A model generated the notes under the pieces. It was given only the letters and a program-made list of their open reading frames with translations. It did not search any database and was not told the DNA's origin. From NCBI GenBank assembly GCA_965198095.1, contig OZ240239.1, positions 3,410,001 to 3,474,000 of the forward strand: DNA of 64,000 bases. The letters are read 5' to 3'. A program made the position numbers and the translations under genes. This stretch comes from CBDFJH01 sp965198095. GTDB taxonomy: Bacteria > Latescibacterota > UBA2968 > GCA-2709665. Shown here piece after piece: positions 7,695-16,896 of the stretch (its first letter is position 1; every line of letters starts with the position of its first letter).

Positions 7695-9659
7695 GTGGAT
7701 GAAAAACTGATCTGGCTCTTTTTTTTCGTCGGTTTGTACTGGGCCTACTGTCTGTTCTGGGGAATCAAAGGGGCCCAGAAATCTCGCACCTCCGAAGACT
7801 ACTTCGTGGCCGGGCGCACGATCGGAATCTGGGTCTTCGTCCTGGCCGCCACCGCCACCAGTTTCAGCGGTTGGACCTTCATCGGACATCCCGGCCTGAT
7901 CCTCATCGACGGACTGCCTTATGCTTTCGCCTCCTTCTACGCGTTGACCATTCCGTTCACGGGTGTGCTCTTTTTAAGGAGGCAATGGATTCTCGGACGG
8001 GCATTCAAGTACATCACGCCCGGTGAGATGTATAGTGACTACTACGGCGGGAACGGCATGCGCCTCCTCACGGTGCTCGTCGCATTCCTCTTCAGCGTCC
8101 CCTACCTGGGCGTACAGCTCCGTGCATCAGGCGATCTTTTTCATACGCTTACCAACGGCCTTGTCAGCATCGAAGTCGGCATGTTCGCACTATCGGCGAT
8201 CGTGATGATCTACGTCGCGTCCGGGGGACTCCGCTCGGTCGCATACGTCGACTGCGCTCAGTGCATTCTCCTGGCCCTGGGCATCGTCATCCTCGGATTT
8301 ATCGCGATTCAGTTTGCGGGCGGATGGTCCGGCTTTACGGAAGGCATGGCGAAATATGTGGAGGAGGCGCTCGATTCGAACAGACGAATCACACCGGCCG
8401 GACACGCCAGCATCGTCGCCCTGCCGGGGGCCATCCAGACCGTCTCCGCCAAGAGTCAGGCCGTCGGCAGCTCGTGGACGGGGGCGATGTGTCTCACCTA
8501 CATGTTCGCCCTGATGGGGATTCAGTCCTCGCCCGCCTTTTCCATGTGGGCCTACTCCAACCGCACCAGCCGGCCCTTTCGATGGCAGCAGGTTGTCGCG
8601 TCCTCCGTCGTGATTGGGGTCATCCTCTTCACGTTTACGATCTTCCAGGGCATCGGCGGTAACATCCTGGCCGCCAGGGGCGTCATTCACGACGTCACCG
8701 ACAAGAACCTGGTACCGCAGCTCATCAACCTCCTCTCAGACAGCGCTCCGTGGCTCGTCGGCCTGCTTGCTGTCTGCGCGCTCGCGGCCATGCAGAGCAC
8801 CGGGGCTGCCTATATGTCTACCTTCAGCGGCATGGTGACCCGAGATATCTACCGGAAATACATCTCTCCCAATGCCTCGGACCGAACCCAGAAACTGTGC
8901 GGCCGCATCTTCGTCATCGTCGTCACGGTTGCCGCCCTTTTCGTCGCGGCGCAGTTTACCGGCGCCATCGTAATGCTAGGGGGCCTGGCCGTCGCTTACG
9001 GCTTTCAGATGTATCCCGCCCTGATGGGGGTCTGCTATTTCCCCAGGCTCGCACGGAAAGGCGTGGTATGGGGGTTGATTGCCGGTCTTGTGGCCGTCAC
9101 CGTCACCGACCGGCCGATCGAGGCGCTGCCCTACTTCTTCAACCTCTTCCTGCCCGATCTTCTGGCGCTTTCTGCCGCCGACTTGCCGTGGGGTCGTTAT
9201 CCCCTCACGATTCACAGCGCGGGCTGGGGGATCTTGGTGAACATGCTCGTCACGATCGCCGTCTCGTTTTTCTCTCCAGACGCCAAAGAGCAACAAGCCA
9301 GAAAGGAAAAGCGTCACCGAATTCTTCAATCCGTTTCCGGGATCCCGAAGGACCGCCGCAAACACGTCCCCGGGGCATGGTTCCTCACGATCGTCTGGTT
9401 CGTCGTCGGCTTCGGTCCCTTCGCCGTGATCGGGAACAGTCTGTTCTCCGACCCCAATCAGCCGGGGACGTGGGGCCCCTTCGGACTGCCGTCTCTGTGG
9501 ATCTGGCAGCTTCTGATGCTCGTCTTCGGGATCTTCGTCATGTGGTATCTCGCGTTTTACGTCGGACTCTCCAAGCCGGTCCCGCCCGAGGAGGTCGACC
9601 GACAGTTCCGGGAGCATTTTCCTGAGATCGAAACGCCGTTGGCGTCCCGCAGTGCCTAG
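7695..9659 (+). CDS. Sodium:solute symporter (SSS family)
   Basis: Protein of 654 residues with about 13 hydrophobic membrane segments. It starts with the family pattern LYWAYCLFWGIKGAQKSRTSEDYFVAGR, then a sodium-site-like stretch with ATATSFSGWTFIGHPG and VASGGLRSVAYVD. GTG 7695 is preferred over GTG 7677 because CGGAGGA sits 8 bp before it. The gene follows the transhydrogenase by 14 bp and so shares its transcript. Substrate cannot be read from sequence; a small carboxylate or hydroxyacid would fit the partner enzyme. Confidence 0.85.
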   Translation: MDEKLIWLFFFVGLYWAYCLFWGIKGAQKSRTSEDYFVAGRTIGIWVFVLAATATSFSGWTFIGHPGLILIDGLPYAFASFYALTIPFTGVLFLRRQWILGRAFKYITPGEMYSDYYGGNGMRLLTVLVAFLFSVPYLGVQLRASGDLFHTLTNGLVSIEVGMFALSAIVMIYVASGGLRSVAYVDCAQCILLALGIVILGFIAIQFAGGWSGFTEGMAKYVEEALDSNRRITPAGHASIVALPGAIQTVSAKSQAVGSSWTGAMCLTYMFALMGIQSSPAFSMWAYSNRTSRPFRWQQVVASSVVIGVILFTFTIFQGIGGNILAARGVIHDVTDKNLVPQLINLLSDSAPWLVGLLAVCALAAMQSTGAAYMSTFSGMVTRDIYRKYISPNASDRTQKLCGRIFVIVVTVAALFVAAQFTGAIVMLGGLAVAYGFQMYPALMGVCYFPRLARKGVVWGLIAGLVAVTVTDRPIEALPYFFNLFLPDLLALSAADLPWGRYPLTIHSAGWGILVNMLVTIAVSFFSPDAKEQQARKEKRHRILQSVSGIPKDRRKHVPGAWFLTIVWFVVGFGPFAVIGNSLFSDPNQPGTWGPFGLPSLWIWQLLMLVFGIFVMWYLAFYVGLSKPVPPEEVDRQFREHFPEIETPLASRSA

Positions 9660-9691
9660 GGCCACGTCCGTTCGAGGCACACAGACCAAGA

Positions 9692-9718
9692 GGGCCCGGC
9701 GGAGAATCCGCCGGGCCC
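9692..9718 (+). terminator. Strong GC hairpin, probable terminator after symporter
   Basis: Perfect 12-bp stem (9692-9703 with 9707-9718) and a 3-nt GAA loop, 32 bp after the symporter stop. The following bases are not a good T run, so termination is inferred from stem strength and position. Confidence 0.55.
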
Positions 9719-9858
9719 AAATGTTGCCTTGCTCCAGGTCGCAGGCAGGACGGGTCGAGTTCAGGTTTGACGCATCAAAGCCTTCTGTCAAGCGTCACAC
9801 CCAACCCAGGCGCATCTCTCAATTGACCCTACATCCCAGGTCTCGATCTGGGCATCGA

Positions 9859-10254
9859 TCACAAGGGCGGCGTCTCTACATTCAAGTAGGCCTCCGGAAT
9901 CGGTTTTCGCCCCGGATAACCTGCCTCGACAGAATGGTAATAGACGATCGCCGGCTCGTCGCTTCGCCAACACAGCAAGACCTCCTCCCCGTCGATCATG
10001 GCCGGAAAGTCGACAAGCCCCGTCGAGAAACTCCAGTCTTTGTAGGTGCATCCCAGGTCCTGGAGCTCCTGTAGGAGATCGTCAAGCTCGTCAGCCATAC
10101 GCTTCACTTCCGGATCTGCAGGGGCGTCCGCGCCAAGCTCCCTTATTCTTTCCGTGAAGCGTTGACCCGTCTCCTGAATATCGCTGACGATGCTCTTGAC
10201 CAGGGGAAGGGTCTGCGTTGCCTCTTTCGGTGTAAAGTACTTTTTCACGCGCAC
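9859..10254 (-). CDS. DUF2203 family protein
   Basis: Protein of 131 residues starting MRVKKYFTPKEATQTLPLVKSI. A helical N-terminal half is followed by the diagnostic DUF2203 end (DFPAMIDGEEVLLCWRSDEP, YYHSVEAGYPGRKPIPE). Family function unknown; members are small cytosolic proteins. Followed on the same strand, in transcription order after the glycosyltransferase gene, with a 52-bp gap. Confidence 0.8.
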   Translation of the reverse strand: MRVKKYFTPKEATQTLPLVKSIVSDIQETGQRFTERIRELGADAPADPEVKRMADELDDLLQELQDLGCTYKDWSFSTGLVDFPAMIDGEEVLLCWRSDEPAIVYYHSVEAGYPGRKPIPEAYLNVETPPL

Positions 10255-10306
10255 CTCGGATCCCGCGCTTTCGAAAGGCGCACCCGTCGAAAGATCACGT
10301 CGCGTC

Positions 10307-10990
10307 CTATCGCACGTCTCTGTACCACCTGCTGAGCCGGGCGTCGGAGACCGAACAAAGATAGAGCAGGCGAAACAGCCACATCCAGATGACCGTACGG
10401 AGCACGCCCCACCTCTCCCAGCGTCGCGTAGAGCTGCGCGCCGAAGCGGCCAGCAGGACGAAGCGGCCCAGCTTGGAGATTATAGAACAGAACTCTGAGT
10501 CTTCGAAGATCCGCACCGGCGGGAAGCCGCCTGCGCGATCGAATGCAGAGCGCCTCACGTAAATCCCTTGGTCTCCGTATGTGATCCCCAGGTATCGAGA
10601 CCTCATCGTACTCAGGGCGGCGATCAGTCCGTAAGGGAATGAATCGTCTGAAAGGCCTAGACGAAATCGACCGCCGACGACATCGGGATCATTCAGAGAG
10701 TCCAGCACCATTTCGTGCCATCCCTCCGGCAACAACGTATCGGCGTGAAGAAAGAGCAACACCTCCCCGGAAGCGACATGCGCCCCCACGTTCATCTGAG
10801 GACCCCGACCCCGTCGCGGAGAGGAAACCCACCTGACGACATCGTTTGTCTCCAGGAAGCGCCTTGTCCCATCCGTACTGCCGCCATCTACGACGACGAC
10901 TTCGGTTCTCTCCAGTCCGGCAAATTGATCCAGACAGGGGCGGATCGCCGTGGCCTCATTGAACACGGGGATGATCACACTGATGTGCAA
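10307..10990 (-). CDS. Family 2 glycosyltransferase (TIGR04283-like)
   Basis: Protein of 227 residues with the GT-A nucleotide-sugar fold: SVIIPVFNEATAI at the N-terminus, the VVVDGGSTDGT loop, and HADTLLPEGW supplying the DxD-like metal site. GDQGIYVRRSAFDRAGGFP and the acidic EDSEFC are the acceptor and catalytic-base regions. The short length and the spacing match the group annotated as rSAM/selenodomain-associated transferase 2. No radical-SAM partner gene is visible beside it. Sugar and acceptor unknown. Confidence 0.8.
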   Translation of the reverse strand: MHISVIIPVFNEATAIRPCLDQFAGLERTEVVVVDGGSTDGTRRFLETNDVVRWVSSPRRGRGPQMNVGAHVASGEVLLFLHADTLLPEGWHEMVLDSLNDPDVVGGRFRLGLSDDSFPYGLIAALSTMRSRYLGITYGDQGIYVRRSAFDRAGGFPPVRIFEDSEFCSIISKLGRFVLLAASARSSTRRWERWGVLRTVIWMWLFRLLYLCSVSDARLSRWYRDVR

Positions 10991-11133
10991 CGCGATGCTC
11001 GCAGATGGTTGATTCGTTCTTTAACGAGGTCGGCAACCGCGTAGGACGCACGAGGATCTCGCCCCCACTCGCCAACCCTTTCATCCGAAGAGACGCCGCC
11101 CGATTTCCGTCCTGACCGCGGTATCCCGCGCCG

Positions 11134-11793
11134 TCACGCCCAGCATCTCCCCCTGAGGATCCGGATCGCGTAACTCACGGAGGAAACCGCAATAGTCCCT
11201 GCCGCCGTGACCGTGACGGGCATCTTCAAGACGTCCACGTCGGTCACGAAAATGATGCCCACAAGAGACATGAGGAGCGTTGTGAGCTTACCCCAGAAGT
11301 TTGAGACAGGTACCACGCGGACCTGCCTGAGGATGACCGCCCCGATGAACAGGATGATGATGTCGCGGCCGATCACCATACCTGCCAGCCACGGGGAAAG
11401 CCCCCTGGCGAACACCAGGGCGACTGCCACCGAGCCGATCGCGATCTTGTCCGCAAGTGGATCCAGGATTCTTCCCCATCGCGTAAATTGACCCCGTCTC
11501 CGGGCCAAATGACCATCAAGAAAGTCGGTTGCGGCCATCGACAGAATGCACGCCAGGGCCCACCAGCGGCTGGCTGGACCGAGCCACACCAGCCAGACTG
11601 CGGGAGCAACGAGCACTATCCGCAGCAGGCTGAACGAATTGGGAAGGGTCCAGAACGGATCGCGAGCTGCTTCCACCGTTTCAGACCGTTTTTCGATTGA
11701 CGCAGCCAAGCTCGCACCTCGGGGAGGCGCCATCAGTGGATCGCGTCGTGATCGTGCGGGGATCGGGGGTTCGGCCATTTCAGAGAACTGCAT
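11134..11793 (-). CDS. CDP-alcohol phosphatidyltransferase (PgsA-like)
   Basis: Integral membrane enzyme of phospholipid head-group synthesis. The CDP-alcohol motif D-x2-DG-x2-AR-x8-G-x3-D-x3-D is complete in ATDFLDGHLARRRG followed by WGRILDPLADK. Several hydrophobic helices surround it. The best match in size and motif context is CDP-diacylglycerol:glycerol-3-phosphate phosphatidyltransferase (PgsA). ATG 11793 is a guess: no in-frame ATG (11919, 11793, 11778, 11733) has a clear ribosome site, and residues before WTLPNSFSLLRI are low-complexity. Confidence 0.75.
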   Translation of the reverse strand: MQFSEMAEPPIPARSRRDPLMAPPRGASLAASIEKRSETVEAARDPFWTLPNSFSLLRIVLVAPAVWLVWLGPASRWWALACILSMAATDFLDGHLARRRGQFTRWGRILDPLADKIAIGSVAVALVFARGLSPWLAGMVIGRDIIILFIGAVILRQVRVVPVSNFWGKLTTLLMSLVGIIFVTDVDVLKMPVTVTAAGTIAVSSVSYAIRILRGRCWA

Positions 11794-11932
11794 ATCACAG
11801 AGTCTATTACGCAACGAAGTGGGGAATATAGCACGGACTCTGTTGCCGGGAAAAGCAAATCTGAAAATGCCTTTTTGGGGACACCGGTTTAGCTGGTTGC
11901 GGCTTTCGCGATCGCGCACACCGGCCCTTGCG

Positions 11933-12703
11933 TCACAATCCCATCCCAGACTTCATTCGCTGCAGCCCGTTGTAGAGCGCGAAGGAATCCCGAATCCACG
12001 GGATTGAAAAATAAAGACCAAGCCTGTACTTACGGCGAATCTGCCACACCGCCCGGTTCCGTTCCTGACCCCTGCTTACGCTCTGGCCATGAACACGATA
12101 ACGATACAGCGGTTCCGGGACATAGCGCCCCCGCCCTCCCCGCCCGATCACGATATTCAGCCAGAGATCCCAGTCCTGGTAGCGAGCGAGCGCCTCGTCA
12201 AACCCAGGGAAACTGGAGGAACGGATCAGCGAGGCCAAGTCGATGTAGTTCCATCTCCTCAGGAGCGAAGGATCAAACGCCCTCGACTTCCACAGCCCCA
12301 TCGGCTCGGGGTACCACGAAACATCCCCCTCTGCGAAGTTGGTGCGATCGGAGTAGGCAAAGTCGGCGCCGCTGTCCCGGTCCAAAGTCCGACTCAGCGT
12401 CTCCAGGAAGTCCGGCGCCATCACGTTGTCCGCGTCGAAGAACGTTACGCGCTCCGCGGCCACCTTCGAGAACCCGAAGTTGCGAGCCGTGTTTCCGTTC
12501 CGAAACGTCACTCGGCTGTAGGCCACCTCGGGGAACCGCCGTACGACCGCCTCTGTGTCGTCCTCGCTGGCATCGTCAACCACCAGAATCTCCTTCGGAC
12601 GGAGGGTCTGGCCCTCCACCGAGCGCACGCAGGCATCTAGGTATCGGGCGTAGTTGTGACTGGTGATGATGACAGCGATATCACCCCTCTTTTCAGAAGA
12701 CAT
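11933..12703 (-). CDS. Family 2 glycosyltransferase
   Basis: Protein of 256 residues with the GT2 signature IAVIITSHNYARYLDACVRS, then ILVVDDASEDDTEAV and FFDADNVMAPDFLE (metal-binding acid cluster). RYQDWDLWLNIV fits the ED/QD catalytic segment. ATG 12703 is preferred over TTG 12745 because TTGGAAAC precedes it and homologous domains begin there. Likely involved in envelope polysaccharide or glycoprotein decoration. Divergent from the TonB-dependent receptor. Confidence 0.8.
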   Translation of the reverse strand: MSSEKRGDIAVIITSHNYARYLDACVRSVEGQTLRPKEILVVDDASEDDTEAVVRRFPEVAYSRVTFRNGNTARNFGFSKVAAERVTFFDADNVMAPDFLETLSRTLDRDSGADFAYSDRTNFAEGDVSWYPEPMGLWKSRAFDPSLLRRWNYIDLASLIRSSSFPGFDEALARYQDWDLWLNIVIGRGGRGRYVPEPLYRYRVHGQSVSRGQERNRAVWQIRRKYRLGLYFSIPWIRDSFALYNGLQRMKSGMGL

Positions 12704-12818
12704 GCCAAGTTTCCAATATATGCCGTAAGTTGATATTTTGTCCAACCTTGGAGCCGTATCGTGACGCTACGGCAACAGACGCGCCCAACCGTTCTGCAAC
12801 TTATTTTGAAAATTGTCC

Positions 12819-12846
12819 TTGACAAACGGCTTCAAGAATGTATTGT
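12819..12846 (+). promoter_or_regulatory. Sigma-70 promoter for the TonB-dependent receptor
   Basis: TTGACA (12819-12824), 16-bp spacer and TATTGT (12841-12846), in an unusually AT-rich stretch 94 bp before the receptor start. Immediately followed by a large dyad. Confidence 0.5.
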
Positions 12847-12888
12847 ATGCATTGCTTATGTTTTGTATTTAAAACATATGATTTGCAT
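12847..12888. promoter_or_regulatory. 42-bp interrupted dyad, possible operator
   Basis: Outer arms ATGCA (12847-12851) and TGCAT (12884-12888) and inner arms TATGTTTT (12857-12864) and AAAACATA (12871-12878) share one centre at 12867.5. The dyad begins right after the putative -10 box of the receptor promoter, where a repressor would block transcription. An iron regulator is the natural candidate from context, but the bases do not match a classical Fur box. Confidence 0.45.
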
Positions 12889-12939
12889 ATATAATATCAC
12901 ATTGCCATTGGCGAGTACCCCAGCTCGGGAGGAGTACAA

Positions 12940-15207
12940 ATGCCACATCGATTCAGTCGGTTCACAACAAATCCTTGCCGGAGGGTCCTCACTTTTCTGG
13001 CCTTTTCGCTGTTGTGCGCACAGCACGTCGTTGCTGAGGATACGACACAAGAGACGCAGAAGCCCGAGCAGGAGGTCATTATTCTCGAGCGGATGATGGT
13101 GATTGGCGACCCGGACAGGGTGGATGACATCCCCGGGTCGGCCCACTACATCAACCAAGCGAAACTCGACAAACAGAGCTACAACGACATCCTCCGCATC
13201 CTCCGGGAAGTTCCCGGCGTAAACTTGCAGGAAGAAGACGGCTACGGGCTTCGACCCAACATCGGGATGCGGGGCACGGGTCTCGCACGTTCTTCAAAGA
13301 TCTCCGTGATGGAAGACGGCGTCCTGATGGCACCTGCACCCTACGCAGCACCGGCCGCCTATTACTTCCCGACTGCCGGCCGGATGCAAGGCATCGAGGT
13401 GCGAAAGGGTTCAAGCCAGATCAGACACGGACCGTATACCACGGGCGGCGCCCTCAACATGCTCTCCACGTCGATTCCCGGCAGCTTCAGCGGTCGGGCT
13501 CGGATCCTCTTCGGCCAGAACGGCTCTCGCAACATACAAACTTACGTAGGAAACGCGCACAGAAACTTCGGTTGGCTGGTCGAGACGTACCTCGCCGGCG
13601 TCGACGGATTCAAGGATCTCGACGGCGGGGGAAACACCGGGTTCGACAAGAAAGATTTCCTGGCCAAGTTCCGCGCCAACACCGACAGGGACGCCGACGT
13701 CTATCACGAGCTGACCCTGAAGCTGGGCCGGACCGACGAAGTCTCGAACGAGACCTATCTCGGGCTCACGGAAGCTGATTTTCGGACAACCGCCTACCGC
13801 CGGTATGCGGGCTCGCAGGTGGACGAAATGAACACGAATCACGAACAGGCCCACGTCCGTTACTTCTTCCAGCCGAGTGGCTCCTTCGACCTCACAACCG
13901 TGTTCTATCGAAATAACTTTCACCGAAATTGGTATAAGCTGGACAGAGTCCGGGCGACGACAGAGGGCAGCCGTGTCTCGATATCCAGTCTGTTGAAGGA
14001 TCCGTCGAAATATTCGGCTGAGCACGCCATCGTCACCGGAACCGCAAGCCCGAATGACAATGCGCTCGAAGTCAAAGCAAACAATCGAGAATATTACGCG
14101 CAGGGCGTGCAAACAGTACTGGGGCTGCGGACCGAGAGGCGTCACGTCAAGCATGACGTAGAAGTCGGCCTTCGCTACCACCAGGACCAGATCGATCGGT
14201 TCCAGTGGGTCGATACCTACAAAATGGACGATTCGATCATGAAGCTTTCCCAGGCGGGCGTGCAAGGAACCGAGAGCAACCGCGTGGAGACGGCCACGGC
14301 ATTCGCATCGTTTGTTCAGTACCGTCTCGACACCGGGCGCCTCTCCGCCACGCCAGGCTTGCGCTACGAAAATATCAAGATAACGCGGGATGACTACGGC
14401 AAGCAGGATCCGAGTCGTTCCGGAAGCGCCTTGACCTCGCGGGAAAACAGCGTGGACGTCTGGATTCCGGGCATCGGTATCGATTACAAATTCAGCCCCG
14501 TGGCGAGCGGCTTCGCCGGCATTCATAGGGGGTTTGCACCGCCGGGGTCACGGGAAGGCACGGACTCGGAAAACAGCGTCAACTACGAGTTCGGCCTGCG
14601 CTATGTGAAACAGACCTTTAACGCTCAGGCCGTCTTCTATTTCAACGACTACAGCAACCTCCTGGGGTCGGACCTCGCGGCTGCCGGAGGCGAAGGAACG
14701 GGCGACCAGTTCAACGGCGGAAAAGCGATTTCCAGAGGCTTGGAATTTGGAGCAGCACACGATTTGGGACGCGCCGCCGGTTCCAGGTTCTCACTACCGA
14801 TTCGCCTGGTGTATACCTATACCCATACAGAATTCAGAAATGACTTCGAGAGTGACTTTTCTGCCTGGGGAGCGGTCCAATCCGGCGATGAGCTGCCATA
14901 CATCCCCAATCATCAACTCTTTTTGAACCTCGGCATCTCAAACGGGATTTGGGGGTTTGACCTGAACGGCAAGTACACAAGTCGGATGCGTACTGAAGCA
15001 GGATCAGGACCGATCATCGACGAACAGAGCACGGACGCCCACTTTGTCGTGGATGCATCCGTTGAGTGGGCCGTCTCCCGGAACGTCAGACTGTTCGCGG
15101 CCGTGCGAAATCTGACGGACAAAGTCTACATCGTGGCCCGTCGCCCCGCCGGGCTTCGCCCAGGGCCGCCGCGTACCTTCATAACGGGGATCAAGACCCA
15201 CTTCTAG
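12940..15207 (+). CDS. TonB-dependent outer-membrane receptor, FecA-like
   Basis: Protein of 755 residues with a signal peptide (cut near VVA-ED, residue ~32), a TonB-box-like segment (EVIILERMMVIGD), a plug domain with NIGMRGTGLARSSKISVMED and VRKGSSQIRHGPYTTGGALN, and a ~22-strand barrel ending in strand residues FITGIKTHF. The plug resembles FecA-type receptors for ferric chelates. GGGAGGAG lies 5 bp before ATG 12940. A TonB gene follows and two ferritins lie next, which supports an iron role; the ligand itself is not determinable. Confidence 0.88.
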   Translation: MPHRFSRFTTNPCRRVLTFLAFSLLCAQHVVAEDTTQETQKPEQEVIILERMMVIGDPDRVDDIPGSAHYINQAKLDKQSYNDILRILREVPGVNLQEEDGYGLRPNIGMRGTGLARSSKISVMEDGVLMAPAPYAAPAAYYFPTAGRMQGIEVRKGSSQIRHGPYTTGGALNMLSTSIPGSFSGRARILFGQNGSRNIQTYVGNAHRNFGWLVETYLAGVDGFKDLDGGGNTGFDKKDFLAKFRANTDRDADVYHELTLKLGRTDEVSNETYLGLTEADFRTTAYRRYAGSQVDEMNTNHEQAHVRYFFQPSGSFDLTTVFYRNNFHRNWYKLDRVRATTEGSRVSISSLLKDPSKYSAEHAIVTGTASPNDNALEVKANNREYYAQGVQTVLGLRTERRHVKHDVEVGLRYHQDQIDRFQWVDTYKMDDSIMKLSQAGVQGTESNRVETATAFASFVQYRLDTGRLSATPGLRYENIKITRDDYGKQDPSRSGSALTSRENSVDVWIPGIGIDYKFSPVASGFAGIHRGFAPPGSREGTDSENSVNYEFGLRYVKQTFNAQAVFYFNDYSNLLGSDLAAAGGEGTGDQFNGGKAISRGLEFGAAHDLGRAAGSRFSLPIRLVYTYTHTEFRNDFESDFSAWGAVQSGDELPYIPNHQLFLNLGISNGIWGFDLNGKYTSRMRTEAGSGPIIDEQSTDAHFVVDASVEWAVSRNVRLFAAVRNLTDKVYIVARRPAGLRPGPPRTFITGIKTHF

Positions 15208-15337
15208 CGCAAGCCACGGTGCTTCTGCACGTGCCAACAGTTTCACCTTGAGAAGGGACGCGCTGAATGTTATGCTTCGACGCCCGTGATAGACGATCGA
15301 ACCGAACTGCATCCCCAATGGGCCCAACGTTGGCGCG

Positions 15338-16066
15338 ATGGCTGCTCGAATGCACGGTGACGGCAAGATCCAACCGATTCCCGGGAAGCCCCCCTGGATA
15401 ACCGCATCCATCGTACGCTCAAAAAACCGGCACGTCGATCTCAAGCGGAACTACCGCAGGGTGATGGCCGCCTCTTCCGCGATCACCCTGCTCCTCCATC
15501 TTTGCATCGCAGTGGCATTTCCGGCCTTCGAGTTTGACGCTCCGCATCGTCACGCGCAATCTACCCTCATTCAGATTGAAGACATTCCAGAGACGCGCCA
15601 AGTCGTGAGGCCCCCGCCCCCTCCCCGGCCTTCAGTCCCGTTGGAAGCGGAAGCGGGAGAGGTCCCGGACCGCGTCACGATCGAGCCGACGGAACTCAGC
15701 CTAGAGGATCTGCCGATCGGGGTTCCCGCTTTGCAAGCGATCGGCATCGGCATCGGGCCGCCGTTCGAAGAGGATGAAATCTTCGATTTCGACGCTGTTG
15801 ACCGCAGGCCGAAGCTCGTCAAGAGCGTCCTTCCTGACTATCCCCCGGCCGCACGCCGCGCCGGACGGGAGGGCGTCGTCTACGTGATGTGCATCCTGGA
15901 CAAAAACGGGAACGTTAGAACGGCGAGCGTGGTTCGAGGTCCCAAGATATTCAGGCGAGCCGCATCGGAGACCGTCTCGAGGTTTGAATTCACGCCGGCC
16001 GTACACGAAGGGAAGGAAGTCAGCGTCCGCGTGTTGGTCCCGATTGAGTTTCGTCTTCGAAGATAA
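15338..16066 (+). CDS. TonB family energy transducer
   Basis: Protein of up to 242 residues: cytoplasmic start, one membrane anchor (AASSAITLLLHLCIAVAFPA), a proline-rich periplasmic linker (VRPPPPPRPSVP) and the TonB C-terminal domain with YPPAARRAGREGVVYVMCIL and the FTPAVHEGK-VSVRVLVPIEF end. It transmits proton-motive energy to outer-membrane receptors. The start is uncertain (ATG 15338 or 15350). It lies 130 bp after the receptor; no exbB/exbD is nearby. Confidence 0.88.
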   Translation: MAARMHGDGKIQPIPGKPPWITASIVRSKNRHVDLKRNYRRVMAASSAITLLLHLCIAVAFPAFEFDAPHRHAQSTLIQIEDIPETRQVVRPPPPPRPSVPLEAEAGEVPDRVTIEPTELSLEDLPIGVPALQAIGIGIGPPFEEDEIFDFDAVDRRPKLVKSVLPDYPPAARRAGREGVVYVMCILDKNGNVRTASVVRGPKIFRRAASETVSRFEFTPAVHEGKEVSVRVLVPIEFRLRR

Positions 16067-16161
16067 GTTCCGCTCGCGGGCGAAGGAACTACGGTTGAAA
16101 TCCGGTCTGCGTATGACCCTTCCCACCCTCGCCATCCGTGCGAGGCCTTCACGCTCTGGAA

Positions 16162-16647
16162 TTACGACCTCTTCAAGTCTCTATCTATCAAGAACAGTCC
16201 GTACCGATCTTCTGAGACGAGCTCCAGTTTCTTTACGATCCCCCTCAGGTGAGATTCCTCCTCCACCTGCTCTTCCACGAACCATTGAAGGAAGTGATTC
16301 GTCGCGTGCGCACGTTCGCTCACGGCCAGATCTACGAGATCGTTGATCCTGCCGCTGGCTTCCTGCTCGTGATGATACGCCTCCACCACCGCAGCAAGCG
16401 GGGACTCCCAGGTCGGGGACGGCCTGCTGATCGCTTTAAGCACGACGCCGGCGCTCTGGTCGTGGAGGAAGCCGTAAATCTTCAAGGCGTGCGTCATCTC
16501 GCGTTTTGACTGAGCGCCCATCCAGCATCCGAATCCGTGCAGATTCAACCCCTCGAAGTAGGATGACATCCCAAGATAGGTATACCACGAGAAAAATTCG
16601 TGGTTGAGCTGATCGTTGAGGGCCGTTTCGATATTCCCGCCAATCAT
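16162..16647 (-). CDS. Bacterial non-haem ferritin 1
   Basis: Protein of 161 residues, the usual ferritin subunit length. Ferroxidase-site positions are recognisable: E in DQLNHEFFSWY, E and H in REMTHALKIY, E in YHHEQEASGRIND, and EEQVEEES. One glutamate found in many ferritins before EMTH is arginine here. ATG 16647 is chosen because GGAG lies 9 bp upstream; ATG 16656 sits directly against that site and is unlikely. It is divergent from ferritin 2, with which it shares the 249-bp control region. Confidence 0.9.
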   Translation of the reverse strand: MIGGNIETALNDQLNHEFFSWYTYLGMSSYFEGLNLHGFGCWMGAQSKREMTHALKIYGFLHDQSAGVVLKAISRPSPTWESPLAAVVEAYHHEQEASGRINDLVDLAVSERAHATNHFLQWFVEEQVEEESHLRGIVKKLELVSEDRYGLFLIDRDLKRS

Positions 16648-16798
16648 AGGCCTCATCTCCTTCACAAGTGTCCGAGTCGACGACGCCGATAAAGTAAAAA
16701 ATGGCGACATTCAAGTAAAGCGATAATCGTTGGGAAGACGCCCACGCGGGGCGGATGGAATCCTGTCGCAGACTTCCTGCGACGTCTGACAAATAGGT

Positions 16799-16826
16799 TT
16801 GGTTTTTCCGAACTTTTTTGTATCAT
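16799..16826 (+). promoter_or_regulatory. Possible promoter of ferritin 2
   Basis: TTGGTT (16799-16804), 16-bp spacer, TATCAT (16821-16826), 70 bp before the ferritin start. A short perfect hairpin (GTCGCAG/CTGCGAC) lies just upstream. Moderate match. Confidence 0.35.
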
Positions 16827-16896
16827 ATCCTGCCGGTCTGTCGCCAAGTCGGGTTTCCGATTCCAAGACCTCGGTTCACGAAGATCTGGAGGCCCC

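Noticed and set aside
16799..16826. Fur box between the ferritins
   Set aside because: Only a promoter-like sequence is present; no match to the Fur 19-bp dyad could be made by eye.
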